64,000 bases of DNA from JAAUUJ01 sp964392245 (GTDB lineage: Bacteria > Cyanobacteriota > Cyanobacteriia > Thermostichales > Thermostichaceae), in the NCBI GenBank assembly GCA_964392245.1, contig CAYMOX010000001.1, forward strand, positions 1 to 64,000, in the 5' to 3' direction. A model generated the notes under the pieces. The model ran no database searches and had not been told where the DNA came from. It worked only from the letters and a program-made list of their open reading frames with translations. Shown here in pieces: positions 6,691-14,766 of this stretch; position 1 is the stretch's first letter; every line of letters begins with the position of its first letter. The position numbers and the translations under genes were made by a program.

Positions 6691-7869
6691 ATGTCCCCAA
6701 GCCTACTGGACCAACTTCGTGAGATCACCGTGGTTGTGGCAGATACCGGAGATATCCGAGCCATCGAAACCTTTACCCCCCGCGATGCCACCACCAACCC
6801 CTCCCTGATCACCGCTGCAGCTCAGATGCCCGAATATCAGGATATTGTGGATGACACCCTGCTCCAGGCTCGAGCCCAGGCAGGATCCGCTTCTACCTCT
6901 AAAGATGTGGTCAGACTGGCCATTGATCAACTGGCGATTGCCTTTGGTCGCAAAATTCTGGAGATCATCCCTGGACGGGTTTCCACCGAGGTGGATGCTC
7001 GCCTTTCCTATGACACCGAAGCCACCCTTGCCAAAGCCCGTGATCTGATCCGTCAGTACGAAGAATCTGGGGTGAGCCGCGAGCGCATCCTGATCAAGAT
7101 TGCCTCCACCTGGGAAGGGATCCGCGCTGCCGAAGTGCTGGAAAAGGAAGGGATCCACTGCAACCTGACCCTTCTGTTCGGGCTTCACCAGGCGGTAGCC
7201 TGTGCTGAGGCAGGTGTGACCTTGATCTCCCCATTTGTGGGCCGAATTCTGGACTGGTACAAAAAGGAAACCGGCAAGGAGTATGCTCCCACCGAAGATC
7301 CAGGAGTGGAGTCGGTAACTAGCATCTACAATTACTTCCGCAAGTTTGGCTATAAGACCGAGATCATGGGGGCCAGTTTCCGCAATACAGGTGAGATCCT
7401 GGAGCTAGCGGGGTGTGATCTACTGACCATTTCCCCCAATCTGCTGGCCCAACTCAAGGAAGCCACGGGTGAGCTGGTGCGCAAGCTGGATCCCCAAAAG
7501 GCCCAGAGCATGGAGATTGAGAAACTCACCATTGACCGCACCACCTTTGATCAGATGCATGCTGCCGATCGGATGGCCTCCGAAAAACTGGAGGAGGGTA
7601 TTACAGGCTTCACGAAAGCCCTGGAAACCCTGGAGATCCTGCTGGAAGATCGGCTGGCCCAGATGGATGGAGCTGCCTCTCTGGTGCATGCGGCTCAGGA
7701 CATCTTTCGGGTCTATGACCTGGATGGCGATGGTTTTATTACCCGGGAAGAATGGTTGGGAACCGATGCCGTGTTTGATGCCCTGGATCAGAACCATGAT
7801 GGCAAGATCACCCCGGATGAAATGGCTGCGGGTGTCGGGACGGCTGTCTACCTGCAATCCAAAGCCTAG
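6691..7869 (+). CDS. tal: Transaldolase with C-terminal EF-hand pair
   Basis: A 392-residue class-1 transaldolase from ATG 6691, preceded by AAGGAG. Residues 1-325 form the TIM barrel that moves dihydroxyacetone units between sugar phosphates in the pentose phosphate pathway. The Schiff-base lysine lies in RILIKIASTWEG, and CNLTLLFGLHQA and NPSLI are family signatures. A C-terminal extension of about 60 residues holds two EF-hand loops (DLDGDGFITREE and DQNHDGKITPDE), a form known from cyanobacterial transaldolases. The loops look calcium-competent, suggesting calcium regulation or oligomer control, but that is inference. It is immediately downstream of, and unrelated to, the integrase. Confidence 0.95.
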   Translation: MSPSLLDQLREITVVVADTGDIRAIETFTPRDATTNPSLITAAAQMPEYQDIVDDTLLQARAQAGSASTSKDVVRLAIDQLAIAFGRKILEIIPGRVSTEVDARLSYDTEATLAKARDLIRQYEESGVSRERILIKIASTWEGIRAAEVLEKEGIHCNLTLLFGLHQAVACAEAGVTLISPFVGRILDWYKKETGKEYAPTEDPGVESVTSIYNYFRKFGYKTEIMGASFRNTGEILELAGCDLLTISPNLLAQLKEATGELVRKLDPQKAQSMEIEKLTIDRTTFDQMHAADRMASEKLEEGITGFTKALETLEILLEDRLAQMDGAASLVHAAQDIFRVYDLDGDGFITREEWLGTDAVFDALDQNHDGKITPDEMAAGVGTAVYLQSKA

Positions 7870-7971
7870 ACGGGTTGATGAGGTCACATTCAGGGTTTCA
7901 TCAGCGGCAGCTCAGTGTGGGCTTGGCAGATCCGCGTAGGCTGGAGGCAGAGATCCTGCTGGAGATTGTGG

Positions 7972-8673
7972 ATGCCTGAGCTGATCACTCAACCTACCTC
8001 CGTGACGACGCCCCCGTCTCAGCCGCGACAACTGGAGATCGCTGGGGATGGCCAGTGGCGTTCCATGCCTGCCCCCCCGGCCTCCTTACTGCGGCGCTTT
8101 CCCCTGCGCAAACCCTATCGCCTCTACCGCTTCCTGACGGATTTGGAGGATCTCTTTTCCAGTGGTAAACCTGGCCGCGAGCAATTGCGGATCGCTGCGG
8201 TCCTGACCCGCCATCTTCTCGAGCAGTCCAGCTGGATCGCAGAAACCTGTCCGCAACCGGATGCAAAGGTGGGCTGGGGAGTTGCGTTTCTCTATGATGA
8301 GCCCCAGTACCCCTTTACGGTGCAGGTGGTGTCCTGGATGCCCGGGGAAAGCTCTCCCGTTCACAACCATGCCGCCTGGAGTCTGGTCACCCTGCTCGGA
8401 GATCCTGAGATCGCGGGTCGTGAGCACAACACCTTCTGGCGACGGCAGCCTGCCGAGAAACCGGAGGAAACACCTGTGGAGGTGGTGAGTGAGTTGCTAC
8501 TCTATCCAGGCGATCTGATTGGCTTTACCCCGGAGGCGATCCACTCGGTGCGGTCGGTGCCTGCCGATCCAGAGAATAGCTGGCCGACCTTTACCTTTAA
8601 TGTCTATGCAGAAACCGATTACCGGCAGCGTTATGAATTTGATCCGGAAACGGGGACAGCCGTCCTCTTCTAA
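7972..8673 (+). CDS. Cysteine-dioxygenase-like cupin
   Basis: A 233-residue cytosolic protein from ATG 7972, about 100 bp after transaldolase. The central cupin barrel carries an iron-ligand motif HNHAAW after SWMPGESSPV, and a later histidine in FTPEAIHSVRS completes the likely three-His site. The pattern matches predicted metal-dependent thiol dioxygenases of the cysteine dioxygenase superfamily, which oxidise Cys or other thiols to sulfinates. The actual substrate is unknown. The N-terminal 35 residues are low-complexity and probably disordered. The next gene overlaps its 3' end. Confidence 0.75.
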   Translation: MPELITQPTSVTTPPSQPRQLEIAGDGQWRSMPAPPASLLRRFPLRKPYRLYRFLTDLEDLFSSGKPGREQLRIAAVLTRHLLEQSSWIAETCPQPDAKVGWGVAFLYDEPQYPFTVQVVSWMPGESSPVHNHAAWSLVTLLGDPEIAGREHNTFWRRQPAEKPEETPVEVVSELLLYPGDLIGFTPEAIHSVRSVPADPENSWPTFTFNVYAETDYRQRYEFDPETGTAVLF

Positions 8674-9121
8674 AGCACCCAGCTGGATCTTTGCGGTTTT
8701 ACTGGTAGCAGGAGGACCTGTGATGGCGAATCCTGATCCTCCGCTGGCAGATGTGACGACTATCGAGGTGCAGGGGGCTCCTCAGGCCTATCAATTCGCG
8801 GTCACCATTGCCAGCCCCGATACAGGCTGTGAGCAGTACGCCGACTGGTGGGAAGTGATCACCCCAAACGAGGATCTGATCTACCGCCGTATCCTGGCCC
8901 ACAGTCATGTGCAGGAACAACCGTTTACTCGCTCCGGTGGACCTGTCCAGATTGGTCCAGATCAAGAAGTGATCATTCGGGCCCACATGCATCCCGGAGG
9001 GTACGGGGGGCAGGCCTGGCAGGGAACGGTGACGAATGGATTTGAGAAAGTGGAGCTGGATCCAGATTTTGCCCCGCAACTCCAGATTGAAGCTCCCTTA
9101 CCGGAGGGTTGTGCCTTTTGA
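8633..9121 (+). CDS. Exported protein of unknown function
   Basis: Starting at ATG 8633, 41 bp inside the cupin gene, the 162-residue product has a basic N-terminus and a hydrophobic stretch (WIFAVLLVAGGPVMA) ending in a signal-peptidase-like site. The mature part contains a WWEVITPNEDLIYRRIL segment, HSHVQEQPFTRSGGPV and a paired Cys (about residues 65 and 160). These motifs recur in small secreted bacterial proteins, but I cannot name a function. The overlap suggests translational coupling with the cupin. A start at ATG 8723 would remove the signal peptide and is less likely. Confidence 0.6.
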   Translation: MNLIRKRGQPSSSKAPSWIFAVLLVAGGPVMANPDPPLADVTTIEVQGAPQAYQFAVTIASPDTGCEQYADWWEVITPNEDLIYRRILAHSHVQEQPFTRSGGPVQIGPDQEVIIRAHMHPGGYGGQAWQGTVTNGFEKVELDPDFAPQLQIEAPLPEGCAF

Positions 9122-9158
9122 TCGTGCTAGCATCGAACCGATTCAAAGATAGCCCCCT

Positions 9159-10097
9159 ATGACACCTCTGCCTTCTGCTTCCGGCTTCTGCCAACCTCCA
9201 TATTCCTCCCGATCCTGCTGGGCCTGGTCGAGTTGCCTGGCGGGGTTCATGCTACTAGGAAGTCTGGGTTCAGGTCTGCCTGCTCAGGCACAGGTGCTTT
9301 TTCATTCGCCGGTGCCCAATGCCTCCCTCCTGCAGGCTCAGGCAATGCAACTGGCGGGTGACTCGGTGCGGCTGGCTCAATTTGGGCAGATGGAAGAAGC
9401 GCTGGGACGGTTGCAACTGGCGGTCCAACTGGTGCCAGAATCTGCTGATCTGCAGTTCTTATTGGGAAGCCTGTACCTGGAGATGGAGGACTACACCGAG
9501 TCGGTGGCGGTCCTGCAGATGGCTCGGGATCTATCGCCGGAGAACGGTGAAATCTTGCTGACGTTAGGAGCAGCGTATTTGCGGCAGGGCAGTTATTTTG
9601 CCGCCGTCGAAGCTCTGGAGCAGGGGGTAGAGCTAGAGCCTGGCAGTGCCAGTGCCCACTTTCAGCTGGGAAATGCTTATTTGCTGCGCGGGAATCCTGA
9701 GGACGCCCGCCGTGAGTTTGAAAAAGCTTTTGACCTGGATGATCAGTTCTGGCCCGCCATTAACAATCTGGGGCTGATTGCCTACGAAGAAGGGGATATC
9801 GAGACCTCGATTCAGAACTGGGAAACGGCAATTGCCATTGACGATACGGTGGCTGAGCCCAAACTGGCCCTGGCAACAGCCCTCTACATCAAGGGAGAGA
9901 CCACCTCAGCGGAAGAACTGGGGGCAGAAGCGATTCAACTGGATCCTGAATATGCCCGTCTGGAGACGTTGCGGATCAATCTCTGGGGACCAGAGTTAAT
10001 GCGGGATGTAGAGGTGCTTCTAAGAACTGAGACCGTTCAGTCAGCTTTGCGGCAGGCTGCGATTGAAGCGTTACAACCTCCTGAGCCTTTGCCCTAG
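9159..10097 (+). CDS. Exported TPR-repeat protein
   Basis: A 312-residue protein. A long N-terminal hydrophobic segment (about residues 20-43) ends AQAQ, indicating export to the periplasm or thylakoid lumen. Residues 60-260 are about six tetratricopeptide repeats (for example ALGRLQLAVQLVPESADL and AVEALEQGVELEPGSA), a scaffold for protein assembly. No catalytic motif is present. The gene is convergent with the Spy-like gene: the two TAG stops overlap at the palindrome CTAG (10094-10097), leaving no room for a terminator between them. Confidence 0.8.
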   Translation: MTPLPSASGFCQPPYSSRSCWAWSSCLAGFMLLGSLGSGLPAQAQVLFHSPVPNASLLQAQAMQLAGDSVRLAQFGQMEEALGRLQLAVQLVPESADLQFLLGSLYLEMEDYTESVAVLQMARDLSPENGEILLTLGAAYLRQGSYFAAVEALEQGVELEPGSASAHFQLGNAYLLRGNPEDARREFEKAFDLDDQFWPAINNLGLIAYEEGDIETSIQNWETAIAIDDTVAEPKLALATALYIKGETTSAEELGAEAIQLDPEYARLETLRINLWGPELMRDVEVLLRTETVQSALRQAAIEALQPPEPLP

Positions 10098-10600
10098 CGC
10101 TGGCGCTGTAGCCACCGTTGGAGGAAAGGACGAGCAGGTGCAGGGGCTGGACTATTCAGAGGATCGATGGAGTTACGGGCATTCTCTATCCGCTGGTGCA
10201 ACAGTTCTGCCATCTGCTGGCGTTGTTCAGGGTTGAGAATCTCCCGCACTTCTAAAAGGACTTCAAAGCGCAGATCGTTGACCTCTCGTTCCAGATCCTG
10301 AAACCGTTGGTATTGCTGGCGGATTTCATCCTGGCTGGCATTCTGGGTCAGCATGTCTCCCAGCGTACGTCGTGCCTGCAGAACCTCGCGTCTGCTGCTG
10401 CTCAGTTGCCCCTGGTAACGACGGTAGATGCTCTGGATCTGGCGCAGTTGTTCCGGTGTTAGATCAATCTGTCGCAGCCATCCCTCTTGAGTTTGGGCCA
10501 GGGCTGCTGATGCCAGGGGATATGCTTTCGGCAGAGCGGTGAGATCTCCACCCCCCCATCCCACCAGGATGATCACGATTGCTAAGCCAATCCTGTGCAT
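10094..10600 (-). CDS. Spy/CpxP-like periplasmic protein (LTxxQ motif)
   Basis: A 168-residue protein with a signal peptide ending near ASAALAQ. The mature part is helical with an LTPEQLRQIQ motif and a second NPEQRQQMAELL motif, the pattern of Spy/CpxP-type envelope chaperones and metal-stress proteins. The C-terminus is Pro/Arg-rich. It is the last of three leftward genes beginning with an ECF sigma factor and a membrane-anchored partner, so it is probably a product of that envelope-stress regulon. The family fit is good; client specificity is unknown. Confidence 0.75.
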   Translation of the reverse strand: MHRIGLAIVIILVGWGGGDLTALPKAYPLASAALAQTQEGWLRQIDLTPEQLRQIQSIYRRYQGQLSSSRREVLQARRTLGDMLTQNASQDEIRQQYQRFQDLEREVNDLRFEVLLEVREILNPEQRQQMAELLHQRIENARNSIDPLNSPAPAPARPFLQRWLQRQR

Positions 10601-10635
10601 GCTCCACCACCTCCAGATTGAAGGGCTTGATGAAC

Positions 10636-10968
10636 TTAAAGATTAAACAGAGGATCTGAGACCCCTGGATCCTCCAGGACGCCTGACCATGTGGTCTCCA
10701 GAAAGGATTCCAGTTCCTCGATCTCGCTGGCTGTCAGGGTTCGGGGGGGAGCCAGCCACTGCCCTCCGGCCCAAATGAGCGCCACCCCAGCCATAATCGC
10801 TGCCGGAATCCAAAGAAGGCGAGCATGAATGGGTTGGATCTGTTGTCGAGGCGGTGGGGAAACGGCCACAGCAGCCAGAATCCGATCCTCCAGATCTTCA
10901 GATGCCGGAGGGGGCTCCGGGCGGTACTGGCGCAGAAAGGTTGTGAGTTGATCCTCGGGGGGGGTCAT
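10636..10968 (-). CDS. Putative membrane anti-sigma factor
   Basis: A 110-residue protein with a cytoplasmic N-terminus (about 50 residues), one transmembrane helix (LLWIPAAIMAGVALIWAGG) and a short acidic outer segment. Its start overlaps the sigma stop codon in ATGA (10965-10968), so the two are translationally coupled. Small single-pass proteins encoded this way after an ECF sigma gene usually bind and hold the sigma factor. There is no HxxxCxxC zinc motif, so it is not a ZAS-type anti-sigma. Assignment is from context and topology. Confidence 0.65.
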   Translation of the reverse strand: MTPPEDQLTTFLRQYRPEPPPASEDLEDRILAAVAVSPPPRQQIQPIHARLLWIPAAIMAGVALIWAGGQWLAPPRTLTASEIEELESFLETTWSGVLEDPGVSDPLFNL

Positions 10969-11549
10969 AGAGAAACTCCAGCGTGGTGTAGGAATTGACG
11001 TAGAGCCGCACGAGCATGAAAAAGGCGGGATTTCACGGTGCCCACCGGGATTCCCAGCATGGCAGCTATTTCTTTTTGTGGCTGTTCCTGCAGATCATGG
11101 AGCACGATCACGGCCCGGTGTTCCCAACTCAGCTGGGCCAATCCCGCCTCCAGGATCTCCTGGTAATGCAGCTGCATCACCCCAGGATCATCGTGGTGCA
11201 GAGGTGTGGCCTGAGTGAGGCTCTGGAGTTGGCTGCGCTGTTGAGCATAACGCCGCCGCTGATCCGAGGCCACATTCCAGGCAATCCGGTAAAGCCAGGT
11301 GGAAAACTGAGCGCTGTGGCGAAACCCCCGCAGCCCTTTCCAGGCCCGTAGAAACACCTCCTGAACCAGATCATCCAGGTGGCTGCCTCCACACAGCTGA
11401 TAGAGAATAGAGCGGACACGGGCTTGATGGCGGCGGTAGAGCAGGCGAAAACTCTGCTGATCTCCCTCCAGACAGCGCTTCACCAACTGCTGATCCGTTT
11501 CCTTCTCGGTTGCCTGACGGCTCGGGTTGGGCATGGCCACAATCGTCAC
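10965..11549 (-). CDS. sigG: ECF sigma factor, RpoE/SigG-like
   Basis: A 194-residue sigma factor; an internal ATG (MPNPSRQ) is an alternative start. Region 2 is QQSFRLLYRRHQARVRSILYQ, then DDLVQEVFLRAWKG and FSTWLYRIAWNVASDQRRR. Region 4 contains PQKEIAAMLGIPVGTVKSRLFHARAALR. It matches the sigma-E group that cyanobacteria call SigG. It heads a leftward operon with a coupled membrane partner and a Spy/CpxP-like periplasmic protein, implying control by envelope or outer-membrane stress. The symbol is by similarity. Confidence 0.85.
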   Translation of the reverse strand: MTIVAMPNPSRQATEKETDQQLVKRCLEGDQQSFRLLYRRHQARVRSILYQLCGGSHLDDLVQEVFLRAWKGLRGFRHSAQFSTWLYRIAWNVASDQRRRYAQQRSQLQSLTQATPLHHDDPGVMQLHYQEILEAGLAQLSWEHRAVIVLHDLQEQPQKEIAAMLGIPVGTVKSRLFHARAALRQFLHHAGVSL

Positions 11550-11609
11550 CTGTGATGAGGCTCCTGGTGTTGCACTCTAAACCTCAGACCTAGTGATCCT
11601 GCCCAGGGT

Positions 11610-12773
11610 TCATTTTGGAACTATCGGGTTCCCTTGAGATAGTGATCCAGATAAGCTCTGCATCTCCGTGCCTGGATAGTAATAGTGCAGAATATCCCCC
11701 ACAGTTCGCCCTGCTGCTGCCAATCCCCGTGCCCCCCACTGGCATAACCCCACCCCATGCCCGGCACCCCGATAGATCACCCGGTAAAAACTCGCTTCTG
11801 GTTGGCGGGGTTGGATCTGAAAACGGTTTCCAGGGAGCTGGCCCCAGCCCCGATGTTGACCCAGGGTGAGCCAGAAGTCCTGGCCTGTCCATGGCTGTTG
11901 TCCCACGAGGATTTGGAGGGGGCGTCCGTGGGGATCACTGCTGGTTACTTTGATCTCTCCCGGACCAAAGATCTCAGTGCAATCCTGCAGGGATAATTCT
12001 ACGGAATGGGGACCCCAGAAGGGAGACTCGCGGCACCAAGAGCAACTCACCCCCTGCAAATACGGTCGGGCCGGAGGAGCAAAGATCTTCTGATTGGCAC
12101 TGGTATGGCCCCCGCAGGTGGAATGAAAAAGGGCCGCAATCGGGTGGTGCTGGTGGGTCAGGATCTGAGCTTGCGTCGCCCGCACCGCAGCAGTGGTGGT
12201 GGCAGTTTCATAGGTTTGCCCCCCATAGAACTGATGGGCGGTGGAGTCTTGAAGGAGGAGATCTTGATCCTGCCAGGGAGTGAAGGGACGGACATAAGGC
12301 AGGGCTACCGTTCGAGCCAGGATCGCCTGGGCCTGCAGAGCTGCTTGCGGCCATTCCGGTGGCATTTCTCCAGGAACGACACTGAGGAGATAATCCTCCA
12401 GAAGCAGCCAGTTGATCAACAGCAATTGACCTTTTCTATCCACCTGCACCCAGATCCGCCCCCGATACCGGCGGGGAGCCTGCTGGGGTAGCTCAATTCC
12501 CTGGCACCGATCAAGCCAGATGCCTCCGGTCAATGTTTTAGGTGGGCCAGGACCGAGCAGGTGGATCTGATCAGGGTAGCCCCGCAGTTCCCAGATCCCG
12601 TTGGGGTAGTAGGTTCCCGCCAGAGTGAAAGGAGTATGCAGGTGCAAGGAGTCCAGATCTGGAACCTGACTGAACAGCTGTACGGGCAGGAGATTTGGCT
12701 GGGCGGAGGTGTGGGTAGAGTACCCGGTTACAGCAGCTGTTGCTGAGGCGATTAAAAAGCGGCGACGACGCAT
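11610..12773 (-). CDS. SpoIID/LytB-domain protein
   Basis: A 387-residue exported protein. The N-terminus RRRRFLIASATAAVTG resembles a Tat-type or ordinary signal peptide. The SpoIID domain (about residues 110-370) shows VPGEMPPEWPQAALQAQA, DSTAHQFYGG, HSTCGGHT and GHGVGLCQWGARGLA, all family signatures including the conserved Glu of the lytic transglycosylase active site. In spore formers SpoIID degrades peptidoglycan glycan strands; in cyanobacteria a role in cell-wall remodelling is likely but unproven. It is divergent from the serine protease gene with 71 bp between starts. Confidence 0.85.
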   Translation of the reverse strand: MRRRRFLIASATAAVTGYSTHTSAQPNLLPVQLFSQVPDLDSLHLHTPFTLAGTYYPNGIWELRGYPDQIHLLGPGPPKTLTGGIWLDRCQGIELPQQAPRRYRGRIWVQVDRKGQLLLINWLLLEDYLLSVVPGEMPPEWPQAALQAQAILARTVALPYVRPFTPWQDQDLLLQDSTAHQFYGGQTYETATTTAAVRATQAQILTHQHHPIAALFHSTCGGHTSANQKIFAPPARPYLQGVSCSWCRESPFWGPHSVELSLQDCTEIFGPGEIKVTSSDPHGRPLQILVGQQPWTGQDFWLTLGQHRGWGQLPGNRFQIQPRQPEASFYRVIYRGAGHGVGLCQWGARGLAAAGRTVGDILHYYYPGTEMQSLSGSLSQGNPIVPK

Positions 12774-12844
12774 GTAGTCTGCAACTCAGCGGTAAACTAA
12801 GCAACATGGTACGGTGATTGTGCCTTGCCTGTCTCGCGCTGCTT

Positions 12845-13801
12845 ATGGCCTCTTCCTCGGGCTCCTCTTCCGCCTTTTTTGCCCTGCTGACACTGTCTTT
12901 GCTGGTGGGTTGTTCAACGCAGCCGCCCACGCTGGAATCAACATTGGATCCCTCTGATCAGGCGGTTTCTGCGGTGGTGAACGGGGAGGATGCTTCGCCC
13001 ACCGATTATCGGTTCATGGTAGCCCTTTACATTCGCACCGAGGAGCCAGAAACTACGCTGTTTTGTGGGGGAACCTTGCTGGATGGGAACTCGGTGCTCA
13101 CTGCTGCTCACTGTGTGGCCCCACCCGTTTTTGCTGTACCCCAGAGCATTGCAGGTGTTGAAGTCTTGGTGGATACCTATGAATTGGTTCCGGAGCTGGA
13201 GGATCGGGATCCCCAGAAAGTGATTCCTGTGGAAGAGATTGAGATTATTCCCACCCACCGGCGCAATAATATCCTCAGCTTTTATCAGGGCCAGGATGTG
13301 GCTGTACTGCAGCTAGATCCCCAAACCCCGGAGCAGGTGGATCTGCTCAATCGCCTCCCTAAGGTCCAGTTAACCGAGGTGAATACTGCAGATCGGCCAG
13401 GACTGTTGGGCACCGCTCTGGGGTGGGGAGAACTGTCCTTTGCGGGGCCTCGTCCAGAAGTGTTGCAGCAGGTGCAGTTATCTCTGTTGACGCAGCAGCA
13501 GTGTCAGCGCGTGTTCCCTCCTGCTCCCCTGGGAGAGGATGTTCTCTGCGGAAGTAGTCGTCCTCCTGGATCGTTTTTGCCGGTGCCTGCGGAGGAATTA
13601 CTTGGAGTCTGCCGCGGGGATAGTGGAGGTCCCTTGTTGGCGAATAGTGAACAGGTGGGGGTGAGCAGCTTTTCTCTGGGACTGCCCCCAGGATGCGCCC
13701 GCCGTATCGGCTATTCCGGCTTTGTCCAGCTGGGCCAACCCCAGATCAATCGTTTTATTCGACTGAGTGCCGCCAGTAACGGATTCGTGGCTCGACTCTA
13801 A
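12845..13801 (+). CDS. Trypsin-like serine protease lipoprotein
   Basis: From ATG 12845 the 318-residue protein begins with a lipoprotein signal ending in LLVGC, so Cys23 should be lipidated. The chymotrypsin fold follows with the full triad: H89 in LTAAHC, D151 in GQDVAVLQL and S260 in CRGDSGGPLL. Paired cysteines could form disulfides. Trypsin-type (S1A) proteases are uncommon in bacteria. It likely acts in the periplasm or at the outer membrane; substrate unknown. The longer frame from GTG 12818 would put polar residues before the signal and is rejected. Confidence 0.85.
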   Translation: MASSSGSSSAFFALLTLSLLVGCSTQPPTLESTLDPSDQAVSAVVNGEDASPTDYRFMVALYIRTEEPETTLFCGGTLLDGNSVLTAAHCVAPPVFAVPQSIAGVEVLVDTYELVPELEDRDPQKVIPVEEIEIIPTHRRNNILSFYQGQDVAVLQLDPQTPEQVDLLNRLPKVQLTEVNTADRPGLLGTALGWGELSFAGPRPEVLQQVQLSLLTQQQCQRVFPPAPLGEDVLCGSSRPPGSFLPVPAEELLGVCRGDSGGPLLANSEQVGVSSFSLGLPPGCARRIGYSGFVQLGQPQINRFIRLSAASNGFVARL

Positions 13802-13815
13802 TCCCTCTAGAAGAA

Positions 13816-14754
13816 CTATGGGCTCAGTGTTTCACTCCACAGGGGTGTACTGAGATAGCGCTCCCCACCACTGGGTTGAATCACAACAATGAGCCGATGT
13901 TCAAACTCAGGACGTTTCCCTACCTGCAGGGCGGCAAAGAGTGCAGCGCCGGTTGAAATGCCACTCAGAATGCCCTCCTGTTGAGCCAGTTGCCTGCTCC
14001 AGTGATAGGCCTGATCCTCAGTAACAGCAACCACCTCATCAATCAGATCAACTCTCAGCACATTTGGGATAAATCCAGCCCCTAGTCCTTGCAGATTATG
14101 AACTCCAGGCGGCTGACCACTGAGCACAGCACTATTCGCGGGTTCCACCGCAACGATCCACAGATTTGGGTTTTGTTGCTTTAGATAACGACCTGCACCA
14201 GTTAAGGTTCCTCCCGTGCCCACCCCAACCACCAGCACGCCGACCCGTCCGCTGGTGTCTGTCCAAATTTCCGGTCCGGTTGTTTCGTAGTGGATCTTGG
14301 GATTGGCAGGATTGTTAAATTGCTGGGGTGAGAAGGCATGGGGGGTTGTGGCAACCAGCTCGTGGGCACGCCTGATGGCTCCAGCCATATCGGCTTCGGC
14401 AGGGGTCAGGATGACTTCCGCACCAAACGCCTTGAGCAACTGCTGACGCTCCCGACTCATGTTCTCAGGCATGGTCAAACATAACCGATATCCCCTGGCT
14501 GCACACACCATGGCCAACCCAATGCCCGTGTTGCCTGAGGTGGCTTCAATAATGGTTGAGACCCCAGGTTGGATCAGCCCAGCCTGTTCCGCTTCTTGAA
14601 TCATGCTGATGGCAATCCGATCCTTGACAGAGGCCGTAGGATTCATACTTTCAAGCTTGAGTGCAATCTCTGCCTGGCAGCCAGCCTGCTGAGGCAACTG
14701 ATGCAACTTCACTAACGGGGTCCGGCCAATGGTTTCAGTAATGGTGGAGTACAT
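13816..14754 (-). CDS. cysK: Cysteine synthase A
   Basis: A 312-residue O-acetylserine sulfhydrylase. The PLP lysine is K44 in NPTASVKDR, the substrate loop is EATSGNTGIG (70-79) and the phosphate-binding loop is VGVGTGGTLTG. It condenses O-acetylserine with sulfide to cysteine. The length is normal and no key residue is missing. It lies 12 bp downstream of the large cNMP/AAA/Fe-S fusion gene on the same strand, so the two are probably co-transcribed, hinting at a redox or sulfur link for that protein. Confidence 0.95.
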   Translation of the reverse strand: MYSTITETIGRTPLVKLHQLPQQAGCQAEIALKLESMNPTASVKDRIAISMIQEAEQAGLIQPGVSTIIEATSGNTGIGLAMVCAARGYRLCLTMPENMSRERQQLLKAFGAEVILTPAEADMAGAIRRAHELVATTPHAFSPQQFNNPANPKIHYETTGPEIWTDTSGRVGVLVVGVGTGGTLTGAGRYLKQQNPNLWIVAVEPANSAVLSGQPPGVHNLQGLGAGFIPNVLRVDLIDEVVAVTEDQAYHWSRQLAQQEGILSGISTGAALFAALQVGKRPEFEHRLIVVIQPSGGERYLSTPLWSETLSP

Positions 14755-14766
14755 GAGAATCAGTAT

